The translations under genes and the position numbers were made by a program. Under the pieces are notes generated by a model. That model saw only the letters and a program-made list of their open reading frames with translations, ran no database searches and had not been told where the DNA came from. DNA of 64,000 nucleotides from Beroe forskalii (taxonomy: Eukaryota; Ctenophora; Nuda; Beroida; Beroidae): assembly GCA_011033025.1 (NCBI GenBank), contig WFMF01000029.1:822943-886942 (forward strand). The letters run 5' to 3'. Each line of letters starts with the position of its first letter. The first letter of the stretch is position 1. Shown here one piece after another: positions 1-10,264 of this stretch.

Positions 1-525
1 ATAGATCTGATGATATCCAGAAGTGAACTTTGGCACTAGACACTAGACACTAAAATGTTAAAATTGTTAGAAATTAGGGGGAATAGCATCATTTGATATT
101 GCACTAAAATCATGATAAGTGTATGCTCATTGGTTGATAATAGCAAATCCAAAGACAAGTAGAAAGGACCAGTAGAAAGTGATGAGACATGAATGTTTCA
201 TCTGCTGACCTTATCTCCTTCAGAAGGGATTTTAAAAGTACAATGATGGAGCAGCATATCTTTGCCTGACTTTTTTTTTACTAGTAAAGTTTTACTAGTA
301 AAGTTTTAAACTTTACAACACTACTTTATACAATCAATTTGAGAATGTATGACTATGATGAATGATATATTCATTGAAATATCACAAGAACATGACGTTT
401 TAATTTTTTACTAGTCCTTTCCACCTTTTAAGCATTTTTCTTTCAACTTGTGACACCACTAAGCAGATAATAATAATAATAACCCAATTAAATTATTAAG
501 TTGTTTCTACTTTTTATTTAAATTA
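1..525. other. AT-rich non-coding stretch
   Basis: No coding signal is seen on either strand. The only structure is a short direct duplication of ACTAGTAAAGTTTT near 280-308 and a TAA microsatellite near 467-482. It probably flanks or belongs to the LINE fragment that follows. Confidence 0.4.
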
Positions 526-781
526 TTGCCAGTATTTACCAGTAATAAGGTAAACATTATGTTGAAGTTTTTAACAACAGTAGGTATTACCATTGTTTTT
601 GCACATATGATTACCTATCCTATACTTAGTCCTCGATGGGAGGCCCTTTTAACAGATTTTAAATTTGAATTGGTGCCTACCCTCAGCACATCCCAAATGC
701 TTCATTATATAACCCAGAGAAAAAATATATTTCATGTTTTGTGCTGTAAAAATTTATAATTGAATTGAATTGAATTGAATT
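526..781 (+). mobile_element. LINE 3'-terminal fragment with pentanucleotide tail
   Basis: A 77-codon open frame ends at 759 and is followed at once by a run of ATTGA/TTGAA pentanucleotides (about 757-781). The order 'end of an ORF, GCTGTAAAA, pentamer run' recurs in part near 6.7 kb (GCTGTAAAA and pentamers) and 10.25 kb (pentamers), which is how microsatellite-tailed non-LTR retrotransposons end. No catalytic motif remains, so I infer this is only the C-terminal tip of a LINE polyprotein, truncated at its 5' side. The alternative is a chance ORF beside a microsatellite. Confidence 0.45.
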
Positions 782-1020
782 AGGCGCCCGTAACGTTCGT
801 CGGTCGATCGAATGGAATTGGCCGATCGATCAACTCCATTTGAACGAATGATATGTTTTAATGCTCCCTGTTGACTTGAATCGTGTTCAAATGAGCAATA
901 TTTAGTTGTTTCCCCACTAGCTTAAAGATTTGCTATTAAAAAACACATCAGTCGATCAACTGAAGTTGATCGATCGACCAGTTCCATTCGATCGACCGTC
1001 GAACGTTACATGCACCTAAT
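779..1020. mobile_element. 242 bp MITE-like element with ~60 bp inverted repeats
   Basis: The left arm (779-840) starts ATTAGGCGCCCGTAACGTTC. The reverse complement of the right end (951-1020) starts ATTAGGTGCATGTAACGTTC, and both continue through GGTCGATCGAATGGAA and a GATCGATCAACT block. The arms match at roughly 85-90% and surround ~110 bp of AT-rich spacer. There is no ORF. A TA or TTA target duplication is possible but cannot be fixed because it lies in an AT context. It inserted exactly at the end of the preceding pentamer tail. The superfamily is not assignable by eye. Confidence 0.75.
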
Positions 1021-1710
1021 AATAGCATGTTTTTAATGTGCACATTTAATCAAGTGCTAATCACCAGTGTTACCATTAATGGAATAGAATAGAAAGAATA
1101 GTATAGAATTATTGACTGCTAGATAAAAGTAGAAGTCAACAGGAGCCTCTTACTGCATACAATAAAAAATCTCACATCCATTTTAAAAAATCATGTTAAA
1201 ATAAGCATGAGAATGACAATTTATGGGAGGCCCTCAGCTCAGAAACGTTTATTGTTTTTTTGTAAAATCTCCGAAGAGAATGAAATAATATAAATATATT
1301 CTGAGAAAGCACTAGAGGTGCATCACCAATAGTGTATCACAATTTCACATAGCATCATCAATATAATTTAAGTTTAAAAAAAAGTAAAATAAAAAAGTAT
1401 TATAAGTCCTGAACATTACAAATTAACCAAGTGTTCAAAAAAAACAATCCCTGTCATTAAAAATGCCCCAATAAGGAATAAAAAGGCCAAAAACGGTCAG
1501 ATTCACATGAACATACGAACAAGAAAAAAGTTACCATTGGTGATGCAAAAAAAAGCTGTGTCTACAGCCCACTGTATGAAAAGAAAAAACAATATGAATG
1601 AACTTTCGTTAAAAGAACAGCTGGCACATTAAAACTTGAAAGTTCAAAAGATATTCATAATTCCATAATGACCAATGATTCTTGTTGGCTGACACTAGAT
1701 CCAGGTTCAG
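1021..1710. other. Non-coding, probable 3' flank of the minus-strand retroelement
   Basis: AT-rich sequence without open frames. As it lies directly downstream of the stop codon of the minus-strand retroelement ORF, part of it is probably that element's 3' untranslated region. I could not find a clear element end or a poly-A tail. Confidence 0.35.
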
Positions 1711-4700
1711 CTAATACTCTGCTTTTGGTATGAGATTGAGGTCCAGTGTCTCCATTTCTGCTGCTATGGCTCTTGGTTTACCCCTATAACCTCGCAGTGA
1801 AATGACACATGTCTTAAGAAGGTCAAATCTTAAGCGGCGTCTCACAAAGGCAACCGTATCACTGTATGATTGTCCTGATTTATTACTGAGTTTCACAGCC
1901 AGGTGCTTCAGAAACCTTGCTGCCTCGTTGCCCATCCCACCAGTTGTGCTGAAAACTAGTGGTGTGAATGTAGCCTTTTCGACCTGAATCACTCTATCAT
2001 TGTATTTGTTCTTCTTCTCAGCCTCATGTCTCCTATACATCTGGAATAGGCTTGTGTTGGCATTGGATTGAGCTTGTGGGTGTAATACCCTTATATCTGT
2101 AAATGCTCTATCCAATGGCGTCCAGAAGCCTCTAGTACTCACATCTAGCCTTGCCCCATCACTAACATCTGTCCCTCTTTGCAGCTGCTCAGTGGTTACA
2201 GGTATAAGGCTTGGTTCCAATACTGTATCTTTGCACACCTGTTCAATCAGCTTTGCAATAGTGCTTTTCAGTGAGTCATGTCTTAGGGAGATGTAGCCAC
2301 CAAGCTTACATGTTAGACAATGATTTATTGTGCTTGGTGCACCACATACACATAGTGTAGGCCTGTTTAGTGAGCTGAGAGTCAGGTTATATCTTAGACT
2401 GATTGCATCTTGGAATTCCTGCTTATTCAACAAAAACCCATATTCTTTCAAGGGTAATGATGTTAACCATGATGAAGCCCCCTTCTCTGAAAGTAATTCC
2501 AGTTGACGCTGTACAAGAGGACTGAGCTCCTTCTCCAGTTCACTTTTATATGCATCATAGAAGTCTTGTCTGTTCTTCTTGATTTGATTGATTATACCAC
2601 TCTGCTTGGTGTCATCAACATTGTACAAGCTCTCTTGGTCATATATGGCATTTGTCAGATCTTCGGTAGCAAGGATGGAATTTCCATATTCCAACTCAGC
2701 AGTTTGACAAATGTTTGCTATGCTGAGACCACCCATCCTTGCAGGTAGGGCAAATATCTTTCTCAGCTGCTCAGAGACATGCAGTTTTCCAATAAGAACC
2801 GGAATAAAAACATCCTTTATGTGGTATTCCAAGCGGTTCAGCAGTTCTGACACTCCTGGGGTGGTTCTTGCTAGGAAATTCCATCGTTTAGATGCCCCAT
2901 ATACAAACCCTGCATATGCCAGCTGTGGTTCAGATGATGCTATCTCTGTTAGCCCAGTAACATCTTTGGTCCATTCCTTTATCTCATTTTTCACAAATTC
3001 TGCTTTCCCATTTTCTGATCCAATATAAGATCCAAGGTACCTATGACCTTCTTGTGTGACATTTATGTCTGGGAATAGTTCTGTGGCTACACTGTAGAAC
3101 TCTGGTTTCACAATTAACCATGTTTTGCTGGGTTTTGGATGATAGCCATATATTGGACCATCATTCTGGAGGCTGGTCCACCATCCTTTTATGCTTTCTA
3201 ATTTCCCTGCTGAGGCTGCATCATCAGCATAGAAAATCTGCTTGAGGTCTTTACCAACATGTGATTTGAGACCTTCAATGAGGGGCATTAGACCATCAGC
3301 ATACATTCCCATTGCACTAGTGTCACCCTGAGTTGTACCTTCTTGGGATGATAGTGATTCTTCTGTGTTGCCTATAAACAAGTCAGAAGGCCGTCGATAG
3401 GTGTTGAGTAAATATCTGAAAAAGCTTGGGCAGGTGTATTTCATATTATGTAGGGCAACCATTCGGTTTAGGGAGTTGAATGCATTTTCAGCATCCACTA
3501 GTAAAACTGCCTGACAGTCTGGATCATTATACATGCGTCTCATTGCATGTATTGCAGCTTCAACACCCCCTTGAAGGCCTGCACAAACTTGGATAGGTGC
3601 TGTACTTTTGATTATCTCAGGTTTCAAGACTGTTGTAATGGCCTTTCCTACTATTCTTCTTAAAACCTCTCCAATGCCTACAGGACGGACTCCTGGCTTT
3701 TTATCTAATGGAATGAGTCTCCCAGCAGTATAACTTTTGAGATAGTCAGGATTAACAAATCTGCAGGACAACTTCTTTGCTAACTCAGCTATTATTGTGC
3801 ATAGCTCTTCAGGCTTCTTTTTGAACTGTTTTGAGCAGAGAATCTGCTTCCATATCTCAGCATCAGCACCAGAGGGACCTGCTGCACCACTAATTGATTT
3901 AGCAGTTTTATGAATTACTTCTGCATCAATGGAGTCAAAGATAACTTCTTCAAAAGGCTCAGCTGGCCCTTTCAGGAGTGCTGTATGGGCAACTTTCCCT
4001 GGAACAGGGTGCTTTTCTTTGAGACATTTGACTACTTCATTGTTGACATCAAGCAAACCACTTCTCTGACTTCCTACCCATCTTAATGCAGCTGACACTT
4101 TTCCTTGCAGCATTAGCCTAACAAAAACCTTTTCATGGTGTTTGTCATCAATCTGAGGGTGCTTCAATCTCTCTTGGATCTTGATACACTGCCTGAGGAG
4201 TGCTAGTATCTCACCAGATTTCCACAAAAGAAGTCTTTCTCCTAATCTCTTACTGTGATCTTTACTTTTTGATTTTTGAGATGGCTTTTGGAGGAGCAGG
4301 GGGAACATGATCATTACCATGGTCAAGGCTACACTTTCAAAATGTGAGCCAGATACATAGAATCCTAAGACCTTTGTTAGCTCTTCAATGAAATCCTGTC
4401 CTGATTTTCCAGTGGGAACTTTGAAAAGGTTTTTCTTCCATGTAACAACATTTCTGTACACCTCATCTAAGGCACTGGATATCTCTGGACCCTTGAGGGT
4501 ACCCCAGACAGCCTCATTTATTGAGGTTGATATGGGATCAGGAGCAGGTAACTCAACTCTTGGAGATGCATTACCATCAACCTCATTCCTGATTTGCTGA
4601 ATGGTTTGAGTAAGTAAAGATGGCTGGTTTGAGTTGTCTAGGCAATGTGGACAGAACCATGTAGAGTTTGAGTCAGCAGCTAGTTCTTTGTATTTCTTAG

Positions 4701-4854
4701 AATCAATTTTGACACATCTTGCATGGTACCACTTCTCACATTTCCCATCACATCCAATTTGCTGTGAACCTCTTCCCAACTTCTTATGACAAGCACCACA
4801 ACACCAGTCCTCCACAGCAATATTATCTTCTTTCTTTGATGCTGGCATCAACAA
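1711..4854 (-). CDS. Retroelement protein: PHD finger + reverse transcriptase + CCHC knuckle + putative PD-(D/E)XK nuclease
   Basis: A single uninterrupted frame of 1,047 codons. Residues ~17-71 form a C4HC3 PHD-type finger (CCGAC, then CDGKCEKWYHARC, then WFCPHC). Residues ~325-600 are a reverse transcriptase: GVRPVGIGEVLRR, the motif A-like DAENAFN (454-460), EGTTQGD (505-511) and the catalytic FYADD (541-545). At ~835-850 lies a CxC-x7-H-x3-C knuckle followed by an RH pair. At ~904-968 the order D, FTDIRV, RRHEAEKK, EKATFTPLVF resembles a restriction-like PD-(D/E)XK endonuclease. The order RT, CCHC, nuclease is that of R2-type elements, whereas the N-terminal PHD finger is not. No APE-type endonuclease is seen. 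The start is the first ATG; a second lies at codon 3. An intact frame suggests recent activity. The nuclease assignment is inference; the RT is certain. Confidence 0.9.
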   Translation of the reverse strand: MLMPASKKEDNIAVEDWCCGACHKKLGRGSQQIGCDGKCEKWYHARCVKIDSKKYKELAADSNSTWFCPHCLDNSNQPSLLTQTIQQIRNEVDGNASPRVELPAPDPISTSINEAVWGTLKGPEISSALDEVYRNVVTWKKNLFKVPTGKSGQDFIEELTKVLGFYVSGSHFESVALTMVMIMFPLLLQKPSQKSKSKDHSKRLGERLLLWKSGEILALLRQCIKIQERLKHPQIDDKHHEKVFVRLMLQGKVSAALRWVGSQRSGLLDVNNEVVKCLKEKHPVPGKVAHTALLKGPAEPFEEVIFDSIDAEVIHKTAKSISGAAGPSGADAEIWKQILCSKQFKKKPEELCTIIAELAKKLSCRFVNPDYLKSYTAGRLIPLDKKPGVRPVGIGEVLRRIVGKAITTVLKPEIIKSTAPIQVCAGLQGGVEAAIHAMRRMYNDPDCQAVLLVDAENAFNSLNRMVALHNMKYTCPSFFRYLLNTYRRPSDLFIGNTEESLSSQEGTTQGDTSAMGMYADGLMPLIEGLKSHVGKDLKQIFYADDAASAGKLESIKGWWTSLQNDGPIYGYHPKPSKTWLIVKPEFYSVATELFPDINVTQEGHRYLGSYIGSENGKAEFVKNEIKEWTKDVTGLTEIASSEPQLAYAGFVYGASKRWNFLARTTPGVSELLNRLEYHIKDVFIPVLIGKLHVSEQLRKIFALPARMGGLSIANICQTAELEYGNSILATEDLTNAIYDQESLYNVDDTKQSGIINQIKKNRQDFYDAYKSELEKELSPLVQRQLELLSEKGASSWLTSLPLKEYGFLLNKQEFQDAISLRYNLTLSSLNRPTLCVCGAPSTINHCLTCKLGGYISLRHDSLKSTIAKLIEQVCKDTVLEPSLIPVTTEQLQRGTDVSDGARLDVSTRGFWTPLDRAFTDIRVLHPQAQSNANTSLFQMYRRHEAEKKNKYNDRVIQVEKATFTPLVFSTTGGMGNEAARFLKHLAVKLSNKSGQSYSDTVAFVRRRLRFDLLKTCVISLRGYRGKPRAIAAEMETLDLNLIPKAEY

Positions 4855-4923
4855 CCATCACAATCAAAACAATCAAAACAATCAAGATGTTTCATTAGTT
4901 ATACCTCAAATTTGATTGTAATT

Positions 4924-5013
4924 AGTAGCGTTGTTAAGTTTAGTAGCGTTGTTAAGTTTAGTAGCGTTGTTAAGTTTAGTAGCGTTGTTAAGTTTAGTAG
5001 CGTTGTTAAGTTT
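4924..5013. repeat. Five perfect tandem copies of an 18 bp unit
   Basis: The unit AGTAGCGTTGTTAAGTTT is repeated five times without a mismatch, starting 70 bp upstream of the retroelement start codon. Tandem monomers in a 5' UTR act as promoter units in some LINEs, so a role in the element's transcription is possible but only inferred. Confidence 0.95.
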
Positions 5014-5394
5014 AAAACGTTTATTACATTATTATCAAAGCACTAACAAACATTCCCTGAAAAGGTACCAATATATGGAAATATCATAAGACAAGGTAAG
5101 TATTATAAATCAATCAATAATCATTTCAAGCATGTTATCAAAAAGGATATAAATGCGGATATAAATTCAACATCAACAGTTAAAGTTACAGTTTTCAATA
5201 TGCATCATGTCTCAAATGGTTGCATCGGCCATCGACAATTGAACGCAAATTAAAATATTTGATCTCAGTAAAATGATTTGAATAAATTCTTATATTCTTC
5301 TCATTTGTCGTTCCATTATCCATGCAAATTCATGTGATCAAATGCTAACGTATTTCCTTAGACCTAACCAGAAGCATCAAATACAGAAAAACAA

Positions 5395-5600
5395 AGTTTG
5401 CACAGAGGAGCTTTGTCGCGATCACGCGCGCACGCGTGAAACCATAACCAAGGATTGGCGCGGCTTCCTGTTATCGTTGAGCGGCGCGGTGCGTACGCGT
5501 ACACACCAATGCGGGCTTAGGAATTGCTCGGCGTACGTAACGCACACTTTAGGGAAAACGACCATGTGGGGCGCGGCGCGCGCTCGGTCTGCGCAAAATT
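5395..5600. promoter_or_regulatory. CpG-rich block, candidate promoter
   Basis: About 200 bp dense in CG dinucleotides (CGCGATCACGCGCGCACGCG near 5418, CGTACGCGTAC near 5492, GCGCGGCGCGCGC near 5571) inside otherwise AT-rich sequence. It lies ~550-750 bp upstream of the minus-strand retroelement ORF, so it may be that element's promoter or a remnant of another repeat. No TATA box or other core element is convincing. Confidence 0.3.
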
Positions 5601-6139
5601 GAACTCAAGTTAGAGTAATCCTAAAAATAAAACAATCGCAATTTTTTGACAGTTGCATGGTAGAATTCAAAATTCATTTGTTATCGATAAATATAACAGC
5701 AAGGCTCTATAATAATAAATGACATAAATAATATTAATATTTAGTAACACAAAGATTATAATTAGTAGAACAAAGATTAAAATTTAGCAAAAAAACAAAG
5801 ATTAGGGATATAATTTTGCCCAAGATATATGTAATGTAAACTGTACTCTTCAATGTTAACTGAAAACTTGGATACATCTTGAAATTCTAAACAATTTGAA
5901 ATGATAATCCATCTTGTTAGGTATAGCTACAAAAATTTATTAAGCACAGCTTGCTCCTCCTATTACTGATCTGTCTGTAAACTGGTGTATTTCTGATATA
6001 ACAGTACGATTGTGAAGATAACTTGTGCAGATGCCTGCAACCTCCCTTTTATTTCAACGTTCAAATTCAGGTTTTAATAGCTTTATATTAAAATATTCCA
6101 GACGTTTATAACAGTCATTGATCTTTCACCTCTACTGAA
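5601..6139. other. AT-rich, no feature seen
   Basis: No open frame of note, no repeat and no RNA gene is recognised. Confidence 0.4.
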
Positions 6140-6740
6140 CTCTTTCTTTTTTTGAATTGAATTTGAATTTGAATATACCCCTTCCCTCTAAACTGTGTTG
6201 CTCAGGAATCCGGAGTCCTGGGTGGCCCAGCCTTGCAGTTGTAAGCTTTGAGGGGTACGTGGGCCGAAACCCCTCCGTTTCCCTTTGTCACCTGCTGATG
6301 GGACACCTACATCGCAGATGGCAGGGAAGCCTTACAACTGTAGGGTAACCGCTGATGATTCACAGTTTAGTCTCTTCCGCTTCTCATGTCAATCCTTGAA
6401 TTAAAAAATCGATATGCAGTATTTTGTTATGTTTGTAGTATACCCATACACCTCTATAGATAAGACATTGGATTTATTGGTGTTAGCTTTGCATATTGCT
6501 GTCTTGTGTGGACTCTGAGTGTACAAGCCTATATACATGTGTGAAATTCCCACGTGGTGCATGTTTTCTTCATGGATTGGTCAGAGTATTCTTTAATTGG
6601 TTTGATTCTGAACATCTGTTTCGATATGAATTTGAATTTGAATAAATTGTTTACAGCACAATACCTCAGAATAGAAATTTCTATATAGTTTAATTGCGGT
6701 GCTGTAAAATTGATAATTGGATTGAATTGAATATATTTTC
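6140..6740 (+). repeat. LINE tail remnants with (TTGAA)n tracts and an inverted repeat
   Basis: Pentamer or hexamer tracts (GAATTGAATTTGAATTTGAA) occur at ~6153-6174, ~6628-6645 and ~6718-6732. The last is preceded by GCTGTAAAAT as in the 526-781 fragment. Between them an imperfect inverted repeat pairs GCCTTGCAGTTGTAAGC (6230-6246) with GCCTTACAACTGTAGG (6329-6344). This looks like several overlapping retroposon ends. None is complete. Confidence 0.45.
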
Positions 6741-6785
6741 TGTCTACAAAGAAGATTTTCTGCCTAATGTGTTTTTTGTGCTTTT

Positions 6786-8185
6786 GTGGCACAGATGTTT
6801 GCGTGCCAATGGAACACTGCTAATTATCAATACTTACAGACTATGTTCAATTCTCTGACTGATGTCAGTCAAGCCACGTTCAAATCAATTTTATTCAGGA
6901 AGCATTCAGCAATGACTCATATCTTTAATGAATTCTCTACCTCAATTTTTCCTGGGCACCATTGTCATATAATTTCTCCCATAGTTTTAGCATGTTACGA
7001 AATCCTGGGGAAAGATGGACTCAACAATTCAACAAAGGACCCATGCCAGATAACCTACCATCAGATGAAGGAGCAGGTTTGAAAGAGAATCTTTCATGTC
7101 CTTGGCTAAATTTGATCTCATGACATTTGACCTCATGAGCCCAATTGTGCTATTAAATGGTGAAACCCATGAATGCTTTGAGCACTTAAGTGCCCCCAGG
7201 AAACCACAATAATAACCATTGATATAATGTTCTGGTTAGCATCAGAGATCAAAATTGCTGAGGCCAAATGTTGTGAGGTGAAAAGTTGAATACCAATTTT
7301 AATTCTTATCTGTCATTTTTGCAATATCAATGTCCAAGCCAAGTTGCTTCTCAATTTATTGTCATAGGCTAGTGGATGTTATTAAGAGGCTTGATAGTAT
7401 AAACTTCTATGCTATTGTCAGATTTAATGATAATTATAATAATATGTCATAGGGACACCTTCATGCTTATGATAATGCAAATTGAAGAGACACCAAATCA
7501 TGAATTCTTCCCCCATATCCATGATACAAAATTATTCCTTTTATGGAAGTTCAAAGTCAAAGGAAATATTACTCTGCCATCCTCTATTAGAGGTATGTTC
7601 TTCACACAGTTCCAAACTAATAATTTCATTTATGATGAGCACTTGATGAAACTCTACCAATGTGAAGAATGGAATATTCTATTGAGAGAAGGAATTGATG
7701 GGCTTATCAATCAGGACCCATACAGCATTGAGCCACTACACACAGCTGAAGAACTAGAAACGTTGATCAATACTCAGAATATAATGAATTTCCCTCTTGT
7801 GCTAAGGTCCTTTTCTAGGTATCAAAGTAGCATCCTGATGGACTTTTTACATGGAAGATGTCTCCGTTTTCAAAACTTCGTGTACTCCATCTTGAAATAT
7901 GACAAAGACTCTCATGCTCCAATTTGTTTAGAATGTTGCAGTCTACCTGATTCAGCATATCATAAATTATTTGAATGCACCGAATATTGTGCAGAAGTCA
8001 CAGTACTCAGAGATAAGTTGCCTCATCTCCAAAAGCTAGAAGTTAATTTTCATCTTGGAGTTATATTCACTGATGACATGACTATCAGGAAACTGTTTCA
8101 CGACCTTGTTTGGCTGATTTGCAAGAACTCTTCATTTAAAGATGATTACCTTGTTGCAATGGACACCCAAAATGTTTCATTATAA
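6786..8185 (+). mobile_element. Degenerate LINE polyprotein C-terminal part
   Basis: The clearest piece is an open frame at 7409-8185 (258 codons) ending with a knuckle-like CLECCSLPDSAYHKLFEC (CxxC, then H-x4-C). That pattern follows the reverse transcriptase in many non-LTR elements. The region before it resembles the spacer between RT and knuckle. A separate open frame at 6786-7082 may be an upstream piece, interrupted by stops. No RT catalytic motif survives in the 7.1-7.4 kb gap. The tail of this copy is not a clear pentamer run. I call it a broken retrotransposon with moderate confidence; a divergent host gene is less likely. Confidence 0.5.
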
Positions 8186-8426
8186 TGTTTTGTATATATG
8201 GACTGATTTTGTATAATTAGCAAGAACATTTTGGGGTTTTTAAAGTTGGTTGAAATCAACCATTTTACATTTTTACTTAATTTATTTCATTAGGTTTTTT
8301 ATTAACATGCGCAATTGCATTATAGTAGAAAGTAGATAATTGTTTTGAAAATTGTTCATTGGGCTCACAAAAAGGAGCAGGTTATACCGTGGGTATAACT
8401 AAGTTAGATTAATTAATTAATTATTA
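8186..8426. other. AT-rich LINE 3' flank
   Basis: No coding signal. Short AATTAATTAATTA runs lie just before the terminal inverted repeat of the next element. Confidence 0.35.
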
Positions 8427-9978
8427 ACCTTCATGTAAAAGTGGCAATTTTGCCTGATTCCAAGTTTTGTCAGAGAATGTGATTTTATTATCATTAGACA
8501 AAGTTTACACAATAATTGACCTTGACCTTCGTTAAATAGAGTGGTGGTGGCATACAATGTCGAAAAATCAAAACCAAAATTGATCTGTGAAAAGAATTAG
8601 AACTAAATTAATCTCGGCCATTTTAATGATAACAGAAACACAGGCCTCAAGCAATGAAGATGATAACGTGGTCTATAATCCGAATTTCAACCACTTTTAT
8701 CAATATCTAACTACCAGATAATTGAAGCACTGGTACACTGGACCATACCTACTGAAAATTGTATTGATTTATTAATCATGATAACAAAAACACGAGTTTA
8801 AAGTTGATACAAGCCTCTTCTTAGAGAGACTGCAATTCCAAGCCAGGCCTGAATTGAGGCTTCCAAGGCTGGTAAAAATGTGAGGCACTACATAATTGAT
8901 GGCTTAGCTAGGATAAAAAATTCATATCATAAGCCAAAATGGAGCATTAAGACACATTTCCCTGTGGTACAACTTGCTTCTCTATTGCTAGAACGTGTTT
9001 TTGAAACCTCATTTTCGATCTTTTTAGTGATTTTCGGTTATTTCTTGGTTACCAAATGCTTTGGATTGATCTTGCAGTGATTTTAAGGAATTATAGAAAA
9101 CAGAATATTCATTATCTGGCCGAATTTGGATAATTTTGTCACTATCATACCGAAGTGTGTGTAAATTATCAGTTTTGAGCACAAATATAATCATTAGCCA
9201 CATTTCAATGAATAGGATGACAAGAGTAACCCTTTTACAATCATCTTGACAGGAGTTGCCAATCCTATAGCCAAAGTTTATGGTTATAAAGACACAATTC
9301 TATTATTTTCTCTCCAGAATTCACAACTTAGTGTTTTTTAAACCTATGTAAGTGGTTGATAGTTAAATCTTCACTTTATTTGGCGAGAATTTTAGGTACT
9401 GCTATGCAATAAAGAACCAATTAGTAATCATATCAAAAGAAATGTAATGTTAGTTGGCCAAGAAATGGATTAGAATATCACAATTGTGTATAAATTATCA
9501 TTTTTCGGCCATTTTAACTAATTCAGATAAATTTTTTGATTTGTATGCGATAGCAAACATTTTCACTATCTCTTATACAAGAAAAAGGCATAAATGCTGC
9601 TAAATTATTGATAATAACAACACATTTAGCTTTGTGTGTTGAAATTACCATATTGAGGCGATTTATGCGTGTTTCCATGACCCCAGATCAGCCACATATT
9701 GAGAAGTGACATATCAACAGGGCTAGTTACCTCCTTTAGCCTCTATGGTTATATTCAGTGTTCCAATGGATAGCAAAGTCACAAAAGTGTTTTTTGTATC
9801 AAATCGGGCCTTATTAATGAAATTTTGTATTTTTAGTGATTCCATTATCCTCAAATTACCCACTTGCTGATATCTGAAAAATTTCAACTGATTATCATGT
9901 TAATTGTCAAAGATATTCAACATTTTCGATTTTAACCAATTTCTGAAAAGCGGGAAATTGCCACTTTTACATGAAGGT
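8427..9978. mobile_element. 1,552 bp non-autonomous DNA transposon with 24 bp perfect TIRs
   Basis: The left end starts ACCTTCATGTAAAAGTGGCA (8427) and the right end is its exact reverse complement up to 9978; the match runs for 24 bp, to AATTT. The interior is AT-rich and has no ORF above ~66 codons, so there is no transposase. A motif GGCCATTTTAA occurs twice inside (~8617 and ~9507). No target-site duplication can be read with confidence. Superfamily unknown. Confidence 0.8.
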
Positions 9979-10264
9979 GTCCATAGGCTATTGATTGTCA
10001 TTGGCTATTAAGCAAAAAAAATCATAAATTGCTATTATTTGAATTTAAAAGAAATAATAATCATAAATTGCTGTTAGTTATAATGAAAACAAGGTAATGC
10101 CTTCTTAAAAAAAGCTTACTCTGAATTTGGTTTACCATCATTGAGTTCAGATTCAATCAATCATGAGTTCTATGGACAGATTGTAAGCTCTTGTAGAGTG
10201 ATATTATTATTGTACTTTGTTATTTTGTTACAGAATAACTGAATTGAATTGAAATGAACTGTAG
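9979..10264 (+). other. Probable LINE 3' end with short pentamer tail
   Basis: AT-rich sequence ending in GAATTGAATTGAAATGAA (10241-10258), the same kind of tail as at 757-781. It abuts, and may supply, the 3' splice site (CTGTAG at 10259-10264) of the next gene's exon. Confidence 0.35.

Noticed and set aside
1802-4600. Plus-strand open frames of 61-105 codons
   Set aside because: They lie wholly inside the minus-strand retroelement ORF and show no protein features of their own.
6157-6348. tRNA-derived or 5S-like gene at 6.2 kb
   Set aside because: No A/B box spacing and no cloverleaf could be drawn; only an imperfect inverted repeat is present.
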